From Edaphochlamys debaryana (Eukaryota > Chlorophyta > Chlorophyceae > Chlamydomonadales), in contig JAEHOE010000004.1 of the NCBI GenBank assembly GCA_016858145.1, positions 1,674,001 to 1,738,000 on the forward strand: 64,000 nt of DNA, in the 5' to 3' direction. The position numbers and the translations under genes are program-made. Positions 11,601 through 21,875 of the stretch are shown in pieces; position 1 is the stretch's first letter; every line of letters begins with the position of its first letter. The notes below the pieces were generated by a model, which worked only from the letters and a program-made list of their open reading frames with translations, was not told the origin of the DNA and ran no database searches.

Positions 11601-14600
11601 GATATGCCGCTGTCCGGGCTGCTGTCGTGTGCAGAGGCGGCGGCCCATGTGTGCAGCGCCCCCCCTGGAGCCCGCCGTTTAGCCAGCGCCACACCCGAGA
11701 AGCAGTGGTAGGTTTCGGCCGAGGCGCGGTTGAGGCGCGTCAGCAGGGCAGGGTCGGCACAGGCGAGGGCGGCGGCGCGCAGCCGCCGGAAGCTGCGGGA
11801 GACCTGGGGGCAGACGGGGAGGGGGAGGGGAGGAGCGGGAGGCCAGGGGAGCCGTGGTGGACGGCACGAGGGCAGCCCCGAAAAGAGAGGGAGGACGTCA
11901 GTGTGACACAGCGCGCCCTCTTCAGATGACGTGCCATACAGGTGGCCAAGCTGATTCGGCTAACCGGGAAAGTGGCCAGTGCCATGCCCATGCCCATGAG
12001 GCCTTGGGGAGCGCAGGTGGACCAGCAGGTTCAGCTCAACAGGGTATTTGCCCTGCCCCTGCCCTGCGCCCCCTGACCTGCTCCTTGAGGGTGCTGCTTG
12101 CCGTCACGAACAGCTGCCGGGGCAGGCCCCCCTCGGGCCCCCCGCGTGCCTCCCGCCAGCCCTCCAGCCACGACCCCAGCATGCGGAGCACGAGGCACGT
12201 GGTCTTGCCTGGGGTGCATGAGCATGACGGTTGGAGGATACGAATTACTGCATATCATATGCTATCATCCGCAGGAAGGCCTTGCAACCGTTCCGCCGAA
12301 GGTGCGCCAGCCACCAAGCTCAGCTGCTCTTGCCAATGCCCCTGCTCCGTGCCCCACCACAGCCGCTTCCCGGTCCGCGCACCCGTGCCGCTCCGCCCCA
12401 GCACCAGAGCCGCTGCAGGGGGCTGTTAGGGAACCAAGGCAGGGCGGGGACAACGCATCAAGGGCAGGGCGGGCAAGGTCTGGCCACCCAAGGTAGTAGC
12501 CCGTGACTCACGCCCGCCGTCCGCAGGCTATCTCCCGTTTCCTCCCCTCCCCCGCCCCACCTGCGGCGGCCTGCCCAGCCCCACCACCCGGTCCTCCCCG
12601 GGGGCGATGCGGAGCGGGAAGTCGTGGCGGCCCTCGTCCAGGCCCCGGAGCACCAGGTCCACCTGTGGGAGGGGAAGGGGGAGGCAGGCGCACTGTTTGA
12701 CAGTGAGCGGGACCATGTCGCTTGCGCCAGCGATGCGTGTGGCTGTGTCCGGGCGGCTCTTACGTAGCGTACCCCTGGCTGTCTCATCTAAATACCTGCA
12801 CCGACCCTCCCCCGACCCACCAGCTCCTGCGTAGCGTCGTACAGCCTTAGTAACGTGTACTCCCGGTCCCGGAAGGAGGCGGCAGGCTTAAAGAGCACCG
12901 GGGGCCCCGCGGCGCTGGTCCTGGCGTCCTCGGCCTCGTCTGGTGCCGCAACGGTGAAGTAGCGGGGCTGGGCGGCGGGTGTTTCGGCGGGTGAGGAGGC
13001 GTCCGCAGATGGGGCGGGAGAGGTGTAGGTGGAGGAGGTGGCGGGGGCCGCGGGCTCGGGGTCCCCAAGGGCGGGGGGCCAGGGGGTGACGCGGGCTAAA
13101 GGGCGCAGCAGCAGAGCCTCCTGTGGGCGGAAGGAGGGCAGAAGGGGTCGGCGGTCAGGTTGGGAACAGAGCGCAAGGAGCGCGCGGCTTCTCCTTCCCT
13201 TTCACCTCTTTCACCGCGCAACGGCACTGCACTCCTAGTGACATCGCTACCTGCACCTTTGCCCCCCTCCCCCCGCACCCCCCGCCCCACCTGCACTCGG
13301 GCGCTGCGTGCGGCCGAGGCCAGTGCGTTCCGCACCGCCGCGTAGGCCGCGGAGGGGTCAAGCGTGACGGCCTGCACGGGGAACGGGGGGCAGTGAAGGT
13401 GAGTTGAAGCCAGCCCGTTTCCTGCCTTCGGGCAGCCGCCCTTGTCGTCCAGCTCGCCACCACTCCACCGCCGCTGCGCCCGGTACCTCTCCCAGCTGCA
13501 CCCCGAACCACCACCACACCCCACTCACCCACACCCTCAGCGTGTCGACGTACCGCCCCTGCCGGCTGCTCCAGTCCGGCACCGGCTGCCACACCACCAG
13601 CACTCGCCCCTCCAGCAACATGCTCACGCGCAGCAGCGGCGGACCCGCGCCGCTTGCATCCGTCCCCGGCCCCTTCCCGGGCCCGTGACCGTGAGCCGCC
13701 TTGCCCCTAGCTGTGGTGGAGGTGGTGGTGGAGGTGGAGGCTGGGACGGGGGAGGGCGGCTGCACGCCAGCCGCCGCCCAGGCGTTGAGGGTCTTTACGT
13801 TGGCCCAGCGCCCGCTGGCCAGCTCCAGGAGCACTGCCGCCACGTACTGCCGCAGGGCGCGGGGCCGCATGAGGGACCACTCCTGCCGGGGGGGCGGGCA
13901 TGGGCGATGGGCGGGTCAGGGTTGATGAGCGGCCGGTCTGTACAGCGAGGCGGAGGGTTAGGACGGAGGGAGGCGAGGAGGGGGCAGGGCGGCGTCAGAC
14001 GCAGCGGGGCCTGGCTCCTACAACCCAGGAGGATCTCGTGCTCGTTTCCCTCGTTAGTCTGACCTGCAGCGCCTCCGCGGTGAGTGTGACCTCCCAGTCT
14101 GCCGCAGCCAACGCAGCTCCGTCCGCGGGCGGCTGCTTCGCCGCGGCCTTGAGCACGCGACCGCAGGCTTTGAGCAGCTTGGGGTCCGCTGACGCCTCGG
14201 GGCCCTCCACTTGGGCCTCGCCTTGGGTGTTGGCGCCGGGCCCGGGCCCGGCCGGGCCCAGGGCCATGGCGGTTAGCAGGTCTGTGAAGGCGCGGGCCTC
14301 GGGAGTCAGCGGCAGTTGGCGCATGTGGGCTTCCTCCGGGGGCACCGCGGGGGGAACCAGGGTCGGCAGGGCCTGCGGGGTGGGAGGGCAGGAGCGAGGA
14401 GCGGTTTAAAGGTGGTGGGAGCGGGAGGACGAAGTGCAAGATGGCAGAATGAAACACCAGCCCCCGGCTCACCGTGCACACCGTCCTCAGCCGCTCCTCG
14501 TCAAACTCAATCGCCTCCGGCGGCTTGGCGGGCGCATGGCGGGCGGTGGCGGCGCGGTGGGCGGTGGCGGCGTTGGCAGCCGCGGCCGCCGCCGCCGTTT

Positions 14601-15389
14601 TAGCGGCAGCACCCTCGCCCTCGCCTGCCAGGCTTCCCAAGATACCGCCGGGCTTGGCTGGAAGCACTATCGGGGCCTGGGCCCTAGCCTGGGCGGCCCT
14701 GGGCTCTGCAGCGCTGGAGGCGGGGGCTCCGGGCTTGGGCGGCTTGCTGGAGCCTGCCGCAGTCGCGGGGGCTGGTCCCGTAGGCACACCGCCCACTTGT
14801 AGGCCCTCCACAGGTGCAGCGCCTGCTCCGCTCCCAGTCTCGGCCTCGTCGTCCTCGCTCTCGGAGAGTAGGCCTGTGCCGGGAAGGATTGGAAGGATTG
14901 GAAAAACCAAGTGAGGGCAGGCTTGGGACGGGAAACCAGGGCGTAGGGATAGAGCGTTGCACGGACGAGCCTTGCAGTCAGCCCCTCCCGCCCAGCCCTT
15001 GGCTAGCCTCGGGCAATCCGTCGAAACGGCTTCCTTCAATTTTGCGAATCCTGCACCCTTTCATCCCCTGCCCCCCACCCACCCGCCTCCCTCTTGGCCA
15101 GGTGCTCCAGGGGGCCCAGCAGCCGGGTCGCTGCGGGGGAGCGGGCGGCCTGCAGGGGCGTGGCGCCAGCGCGGTTCTTGCGCAGGAACACCTCCGCGGC
15201 CACCTGGGGGAGGGTTGCGGGCATGGGCGCGGGGGTGTGGGGCCAAGGTGTGGGGAGACAGTGCTGAAAACGTTGAGGCCAAGCGCGCCCGCCGTGCAAC
15301 CCATCCGATTCAGCAGCCATGTACCCCGGTGATAGGTCCCTTACCTCAAGGCAGCGCAACGCCACCGTCTGCAGAACCGCCAGGGGCCC
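8618..15389 (-). CDS. Copy A exons 23 (end) to 43: last ankyrin repeat and SF1 helicase core
   Basis: Exons: 15345-15389, 15083-15203, 14473-14873, 14064-14372, 13529-13882, 13291-13371, 12821-13120, 12561-12662, 12383-12422, 12078-12208, 11695-11803, 11247-11512, 10851-11078, 10495-10721, 10319-10382, 10078-10161, 9727-9867, 9497-9586, 9023-9365, 8868-8926, 8618-8746. Exon 24 has an ankyrin unit (NRAGATPLQAARS). Walker A (GRSGTGKTT) is split between exons 31 and 32. Motif II (DEVQDFTQCELL) spans exons 39-40. Motif III-like GDTAQTITRGVGFRF spans exons 40-41, and LNVNYRSHSGVLEVAN (motif IV region) spans 41-42. These are standard ATP-binding and hydrolysis signatures of superfamily 1. The reading frame is continuous through this block. 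Confidence 0.8.
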
Positions 15390-15395
15390 GACCAG
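15390..15395. repeat. LINE target-site duplication, left copy
   Basis: GACCAG (plus strand) flanks the LINE here and at 21,876-21,881. Copy B has a single GGTC-containing uninterrupted site at about 53,580-53,590, showing the empty allele. Confidence 0.75.
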
Positions 15396-15699
15396 TCCTC
15401 GGTGTTTACAATGAAGGACCCCCCTGGGGTCACAGCGCTGAACGCTGGGGCCAAGCGACCCACCTCACGGGCTTGCCCCCTGCAAGCCAGAACGCAAGTC
15501 CCTGTCATAACTTGCACTGACCACACTCAGGTCCCACCTTAGTCCTTGGCACGCAATGACCATGCTCAGCGTGTATCGATGGCCCCTCCTCGGCCGCGCC
15601 TCCTACCAGTAACCGTTCACCGTTCATCATGTGCTCACACTGTTGGCCGTACACCTCTCGATCCTGGCTCTCCCGACCCCACATTCACCCCACTCTGCG

Positions 15700-15895
15700 G
15701 CTCCCTCCCGTTTGTTATGCGCCGCAGAGGACTATGTCCCCTTTCCGCAAGGTGCACATCCCATCAAACGCCACGTGTAGCTCACCCGGTCCCCGCCCCT
15801 GCCCTGCGGCTCCCTCCCGTTTGTTATGCGCCGCCGGGCGCCCCCCCCCCCCCCTGCGGCTCCCTCCCGTTTGTTATGCGCCGCAGGGTGTGCCC
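15700..15895 (-). repeat. Triplicated stem-loop in the LINE 3' UTR
   Basis: Three nearly identical units of about 33 bp begin at about 15,700, 15,806 and 15,857. Each reads, on the element strand, CTGCGGC(G), then CATAACAAACGGGAGGGA, then GCCGCAG, so the ends pair as a 7-bp GC stem around an A/G-rich loop. The middle copy has a changed stem arm. Placement just upstream of the 3' end suggests a recognition structure for the element's own reverse transcriptase, which is inference. Confidence 0.7.
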
Positions 15896-15903
15896 CGCCT
15901 CCA

Positions 15904-18900
15904 TCAAGGGGCGTCCGGGCCTGCATACTGCACTGATCCGTCCGCCCTGGCCGCTAGGAAAGGGTGGTCGGTTGGGACCTCATCCCAGCCCCTGTGCGTG
16001 AGCCCAACCTCCGCAAAACACTGCAAACGGCCCTCAAACTCGCCTCGTGCTACTGCTAAAGCCTGTGCCATCATCAAGGAGTGGTCCTGAGCGTCCCTGT
16101 GCGCATACTTGTACCTTCTGGCCCGGTCCATCGCGCATATCGCGGCCAGACACACCACGTCCCACACTCGCGCATGAATCCCGGTGCCCTCTGGGGGCAC
16201 AGCAAGCCACACCTCGTGTCGTTTCACCGCCCTGCCAATACCATGACTGAGGCGCATACGAACAGCCACAGCGGCTGGACAATACCAGAAATGGTGGAGC
16301 CGATCGCCTTGCTCCATGGCCCGCCCACACGGACACCTCGCCACGTTCTCAGTTCCTAACTGGCTCCGGTGCATGCCAAATCCCGGGAAGCCATCCATCG
16401 CCAGCCTCCACAAGGGCTCTTTATTGCCCGGATCCCACTTAATGCCCCACAACCTCGGCCAAACCGCTTTCAGACTTGCCACTGCTTCTGCTGATGCCGT
16501 GTCTGTGCCGTACGCCTCCTGAATGTAAAGTGCATGCTTCCGTGCTAGCTTAACCCGAGCCGGTCCCAATTGCAAGTGCGTGGCCAGGCTAACTGTCATC
16601 TTTGCCAAGCTGACGTCCTCCCAGCCTATGCCCCTGGCAATGTTCGCCCAAGCCTCTTCTTCCCCTGGGGCGGCCGCCTGATCGTCCACCCCCCGTGCTG
16701 CTTCGGCCCACCCGGCCGGGAGCCGGCTAATAAGCGCGCCCAGGCGCTGTCCCATGTCTAGTCCATTGCGGAGTGCTTGCGGGAGCGCTCCCACCTGCGT
16801 GCCCAAAATGCTCTGTACTACCCTTTCGGTATATGACCTGTTGATCTGGGCCCTCGCCCGTGCGAGAGCCCGGCCTATGCTGCCCTCCAGCCCGTGCATC
16901 CCTCGGATGCGCTCAAGCTCATCTAGGCAGCGGACTGCCATGCCTACTGTCCGCAGTCCCGGAACCGCGAACAGATCTGTGAACTCGCCTTCGAGGCCCC
17001 AGCTTGGGGCGTTGTTGTCGATGTTCCCCGCGGGCAGGGCTGGGTTGCCCCAAAGCGGTGCATTGTAGACCCAGGCTCCGGCTGGCATGGGAGCAGTCAC
17101 TTGGGCCCGGGGCAGCAGCGCTAGCGCGCCTGCCACGCGCACCAGTGCTGGTGAGGTTGCGCGTGGGACTGTGGCCCCCAAGATGCGGAGACCGATCGAC
17201 GAGGTCGGGCGCCGCATTGTCAGGAGGCAGAGCGGGTGTGCTGCTGGGTGGGTTGAGCGGAGCAGGGAGACGAGCGGCACGGTCCACGGCGGGCGGTAGC
17301 GGAGGAGGCCGCAGGCGCCCAGAATGCCACGGACTGCCGCACTCGCGTGCCTGGCGCCAGTGTGCTCGACGAGGGGGAGCAGGCCAAAGCCGCCAACTGC
17401 CGGGGAGAGGTACATGCAGCTCGTGGGTGCTCCTGCGGGCAGTGCGTTGGGGTTGTCCCTGTATCGAGCAGGCATCATGTTGCGGTCGGTCAGGGCCGCC
17501 ACCGTGCCCACTAGGTGCTCTGTCGCCGTACGAGGGGGTAGGCCGTTGTGCTGGCAGTGGTAGAGGAGGGTGCCCAGGCCGTAGGCGGACAGGCATGAGG
17601 CAACGCCGAAGGCTGAGAGGCCCATCCTCGCAATCAGAGTCAGGCGGCTGAGGAACTTGTCCAGCAGGGGGGGAGGGAGGGGAGTGGCCGCCGTTGGTTG
17701 TGTGGAGAACGTGACGCCAAGGGTGCGTGCAGAGGCGGCGAGGTGGAGGCCGGCAACCTGCTCCGCAGCCTGGGGTCCGGGGGGGGGATGCTGCTGGAGG
17801 GCCGGGGGCGGCGGCGTGCCGATGCGGAGGAGCTCGCACTTTCCCACGTTGAGGCGTTGGCCTGACGCTGCTGCGAAGGTGTCCATGGCGCTCATCAGGG
17901 CGGAGACGAGGGCGGTGGATCGCAGGATCTGTCCGTAGTCATCTGCATACTGGCTGGCTGTGAGGCGCGTGTTGGCTAGGGCGAACCCCAGTTCAAGTCG
18001 CTTGAGGAAGGAGAGCAGGGCTTGTCCGGGGGCCAGGTAGAGAAGGGGGGCCAGCGGGCAGCCCTGTCGTACCCCAGCTGTAACTGCCTTATAGCTGGAA
18101 AGCTGACCGTTGACCAAGGCAGCCGATCTGGTGCCCGTGTAGATCAGTCTGACCCATCAAAGAAAGCCATCGCCAACCCCCAGAGCATCCAGGCAGGCGA
18201 GGAGGAACGGCCTGTCCACGGTGTCGTACGCTTTGTGGAAGTCGAGGAAGGCTATGAGGCCCGACTCGCCTGATTTGCGCAAGGACTCAGCGAGCAGCTG
18301 CATGAGGAGGATGTTGTCGGAGATGAGGCGAAGGGTGAGGAAGGCGGTCTGCTCGTTGTCAATGGCCTCCACGAAGGCGGGGAGGAGGCGGCGGGCGAGG
18401 ACGCGGGCAAGGAGGCGGTAGTCCGTGTCCAGGAGGGCGATTGGGCGGTACATGGCGGCGACAGCTGGGTCCCCGCCCTTGTGAAAGCACGAGATCACTG
18501 CGTCCAGAAAGCCTGCTGGGGTCGACTCGGTGGTCCCAATGGCGGTGAAGACGTCAACGAGGATAGGGGTTAGCTGTGCTGCGTACGCCTTGTAGAGATC
18601 CATGGGGATGCCATCTGCGCCGGGGGCAGTTCCGGGCCGGGCGCCGGCAATAGCTGTGGCTACCTCCTTTGCCAGAACCTCCGCTGCCCCCATCTCGGCT
18701 ACACGGCTCGGCGGGCAGCGGTTGCCGGCTGCACGTAGGGCGTGTAAGACCTGTGCGCGGGCTTCTGGGTCCGCAGCTGCGGCTGTGCTGACTCTGCTCC
18801 AGAACTCTGCCATCACCTCAGGTAACTCTTCGGGATTGGTTGCCTGGGACCCATCAGGGCGCTGAAGCTGTCGTATGACGCAGCCACCTGAGACGGGGCG

Positions 18901-20158
18901 GATTAGTCGTGTGATGGCTGGGCAGGGGCGCTCCCCAGTCCGGAGCCAGGCTTGACGTGCGCGGCGGGCCCATGGTGCTGCGGCGCGGAGGCTGGCGGCG
19001 GCGGCAGCTGCGCGCGCGGCGGCCGCTGCTGACGCGGCGCTGAGGTCGCCCGCTGCTACGGCTGCAAATGCTGCGGCTTCTGCTTGGGCAGCCGCCTCTG
19101 CTTCTGCAGTTGCCTGCAGGCGGCGCTGGCGGGCCATACGGTTGAGTCGGTTGCAGCTGATGAGGAGGGAGCGCTTGAAGCGGGTCCACCACTGCAGGCA
19201 CTCGGCGGGCGTGGTTGGGCGTGCGGCACTCGCTTGTATAAGCCAGTCGCCAAACTGGTCTCGCAGGTCGGGGTGATCCAAGAAGTGGAGGCGGGCTCTT
19301 GGGAGGCCCCGCGCCTCCCAAGCCGTGCCGTATCAAGGGGGTTGATGTAGATGGAAACCAGCCGGTGGTCAGAGGGGCGGCCTGACTCCACGCGGCAGGT
19401 GGGCACGTGGGCCGCCAGGGGACTGGAGGCGAGAAGGCGGTCGAGGCGGGCGGCGCTGGCGCCGTTGGTGAACGTGTATGCGCGCTGCTCGGGGTGGAGG
19501 GCACGATAGACGTCAACGAGGCCTGGGCAGAAGGTGGAGAAAGTTGCTGTGGTGGCGGCATCGTCGGGGCGCCCATGCGCCGAGATGCTGTCCAGGGCGG
19601 GGTTGGGGACGAAGTTGAAGTCGGCTGCTAGGAGGTGGGTGCTCGTGGCTGACAGACTGGGCCGAGGACAGTCTCAATAAAGCAACGTTGAGCTGAAGGG
19701 TTGGCGGAAGGAAGGTAGGCGCAGGTCAGCGTGAAGCTGTGGCCACCCCATCGTACTGGCAGCTGCACAAGTCGGCCCTCTGTGTCGGTCGTTGAAGGAG
19801 CCACAGGCACTTGTAGAGCTCCTCCAGTTATCAAGGCTTTACGTATCAGGATGGCGACGCCGCCGGCTGGGCCGCCCCGTGGCCCCTGGCCTGCCGGCGA
19901 CCAAAAGGATTGCCAGTCGCCCACGTGGAGCTGGGCTGCAATGACGCTCATCTGGGTCTGCACCCAGTTGGTCTGCGCTGCTGGGAGCTTAGTCTCTTGT
20001 AAACATACTACGTCAAGCCGCTGCCTCGCCCACTGCTGCATGAGGGCGGTAAGGCGATCCAGCTGACGGTTTCCACCCCCCAAGATGCCTCGTACGTTGT
20101 GGGTTGCGACCCTGAGCGGTGGGAGTCCCGCTCGCTCCCGAGGGCGGCGCCCGGGCAT
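15904..20158 (-). pseudogene. LINE ORF2: APE endonuclease and reverse transcriptase, frame broken
   Basis: The N-terminus has the APE-like endonuclease (LRVATHNVRGILG, DVVCLQETKL, GGVAILI, LLAADFNFVPN, SDHRLVSIYI). The RT follows (GTAPGADGIPMDLYK, YRPIALLDTDYRLLARV, FLDFHKAYDTV, GVRQGCPLAP, QYADD). The C-terminus has a CxC...H...C knuckle (CPCGRAM...HHFWYC). These mark an L1-type LINE. Lesions: a frameshift near 19,653, another near 19,310-19,330, and a TGA at 18,157-18,159 directly before W-V-R-L, where an Arg codon would restore reading. The ATG at 20,158 abuts the ORF1 stop. Confidence 0.9.
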
Positions 20159-21763
20159 TTAGATGAGGTCGCCCGAAGCCACCTCCGCCCAGCTGGCAGC
20201 GAGGGAGCGGCGCGCCGGGATGGCGTGGCCTCCACCAGCGTCGTCCAGGTCTGTCTCCGAGGGCAGCGGCACCCTCGTCTTCTTCCCAGGGGGGCTCGAG
20301 CCGGTGCTGCCGCCGCCCCTGCCGTTCTTGCCGCTGAGGCGGCCTGTGGCCCCGCCCCGTGCAGGGCCGCGGCCCCTGCCCGCTCCGCCCCGCTGGGGTA
20401 GCGCTAGGGCCGCCAGCGCCGTGATCTGCTCGTCGTCGCCCTCCGGGTCCACGGCGGCGGCGGCACGCAGCAGGCCCGGCGGCAGCTGGCCGTCGTCTCC
20501 CGCCCCAGCCGCGGCGTTGGGCGCGCAGCCCAAGTCCGCCTGCCCGTCGGCTCCCGCTGGCTCCTCGTGGGCGGCTGGGTCCGCCTCGTCCGCCCCCAGT
20601 CCCTCGCCCCCTTCCGCCGCCCTCTCGCCGCCCTCGCTGTCGGTGCCCTCGGGGTGCGACTCCACGGCAGCGGTGGAGTCCGCCTCCTGCTCCTCAGCCG
20701 CCACCCCCACAGTCTCGGTGCTGGCCGCTGGTGCGCCGCCGCCCCCGGTCTCCCCCGAGCCCTCCGCCTCCTCCTCCTGTACGGCCGCTCCTGCTGCTGC
20801 TGCTGCTGCTGCGGCGGCCGCTGCGGCTGCCGCCTCAGCCTCAGCCGCGTCCACGTCATCCGCCCAGGGGCCGATGTACGGGTCCTCGGCGTCCTCCGAC
20901 TCCGGCGGCTGGTGCCGCTGCTTGCTGTTGCTGTACGCCTCGTGCTTGAGGGCGCCATTGCGGAAGGCGCGGTCGTAGTTGCCCCGGTGCAGCGGGCGGC
21001 ACCGCAGCGTGAAGGTGGGGTCGTTGGTCTTCGACCCGTCCAGGTACTTGGTCCAGTCCTCCCGCTCTTTCCGGCCCGAGGCCGGAGGGGGCTCGTTCAG
21101 GTTTCCCGGGAGCTTCGTGCCCGCCGGGAAGTACAGGATGCAGCGGTCTCCCGACTCCAGGGCCGAGCAGCCGTCCACGTGCGTTGCCACGCGCGCAGGG
21201 AGGGAGCCCAGGGTGAAGCGGGTCACCTCTCGCACGTTCAGTTCACCGAACTCGGTCGGCCAGCCGTAGGAGTCGATGGCGATGAGGTCCTCGGTCCACT
21301 CCACCGTCCAGTCCACCTCGGGGATGTAGGAGGGGGCGGTGGGGGGGCCAGAGATGATGGCGGGGGTTTGGAGCACGCTGTCGCCGGCGTAGTCGGCCAC
21401 CGCGGCCAGCATGCTCTTGAGCTTCGCCTGCCCAGCATCGCTCAGGGCCAGCGTGATGGTGGCCAGGCAGGCGGCTGGGGCGTCGGGGTCCGCTGTGCTA
21501 AGGTCCGTGAATCGGATGCCGCCGAATTGCTGAACGGCCTTCGGGCCAGCTTTCTTGAGCTCATCCGTGATGTCGCTAATTGCCAGTTTCACTAGGTCCA
21601 GGGTATCTTTCTTTCCGAGTTCTGCTGCGGAGAAGCCATTGATGTGGCCGGTCAGGTTCGCGCGAGTGCGTCGCTCGCGGTTCAAGGGGGTGGTCAGCGA
21701 GTACTCTACTTTGAGCGGAGCTGGGCCTCTGGCCCACGCGGACCGGGCCGCGGCCGCCGACAT
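20159..21763 (-). CDS. LINE ORF1 protein
   Basis: 534 codons from the ATG at 21,763 (MSAAAARSAWARG) to a TAA at 20,159-20,161; an in-frame GTG lies 5 codons upstream. The N-terminal half is mixed alpha/beta without an RRM or CCHC knuckle that I can recognise. The C-terminal half is Ala/Glu/Gly-rich low complexity with a basic Gly/Arg stretch (RGGAGRGRGPARGG) that could bind RNA. By position it is the nucleic-acid-binding ORF1 protein of the LINE. The frame is intact, unlike ORF2. Confidence 0.75.
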   Translation of the reverse strand: MSAAAARSAWARGPAPLKVEYSLTTPLNRERRTRANLTGHINGFSAAELGKKDTLDLVKLAISDITDELKKAGPKAVQQFGGIRFTDLSTADPDAPAACLATITLALSDAGQAKLKSMLAAVADYAGDSVLQTPAIISGPPTAPSYIPEVDWTVEWTEDLIAIDSYGWPTEFGELNVREVTRFTLGSLPARVATHVDGCSALESGDRCILYFPAGTKLPGNLNEPPPASGRKEREDWTKYLDGSKTNDPTFTLRCRPLHRGNYDRAFRNGALKHEAYSNSKQRHQPPESEDAEDPYIGPWADDVDAAEAEAAAAAAAAAAAAAAGAAVQEEEAEGSGETGGGGAPAASTETVGVAAEEQEADSTAAVESHPEGTDSEGGERAAEGGEGLGADEADPAAHEEPAGADGQADLGCAPNAAAGAGDDGQLPPGLLRAAAAVDPEGDDEQITALAALALPQRGGAGRGRGPARGGATGRLSGKNGRGGGSTGSSPPGKKTRVPLPSETDLDDAGGGHAIPARRSLAASWAEVASGDLI

Positions 21764-21875
21764 GTCGGTCGGTTGCACTCTACCTAGCTAGGAGGCGGGG
21801 CACGCCCATCGTGTCGTGTCTGTTGTCTGTGTCTGTGTCTGTGTCTCCACTCAGCCACGAGCAGCAACTGAACGT

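Larger units (their letters stand above)
15396..21875 (-). mobile_element. L1-like non-LTR retrotransposon (LINE), full length but mutated
   Basis: A 6,480-bp element transcribed on the minus strand, inserted in exon 23 of copy A and flanked by a 6-bp target duplication. The 5' end includes a short GT/GTCT-rich stretch (about 21,810-21,850). It has ORF1, an APE-type endonuclease plus reverse transcriptase ORF2, and a 3' UTR with three hairpin repeats. No poly(A) tail is seen; the 3' end reads TTGTAAACACCGAGGA. The copy is complete end to end, yet ORF2 has two frameshifts and one nonsense codon, so it should not be autonomous. Confidence 0.9.

Noticed and set aside
15700..15895. CRISPR-like array from the three 33-bp repeats
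   Set aside because: Only three units with unequal spacing, inside a LINE 3' UTR in eukaryotic DNA, with a self-pairing stem that fits an RNA signal.
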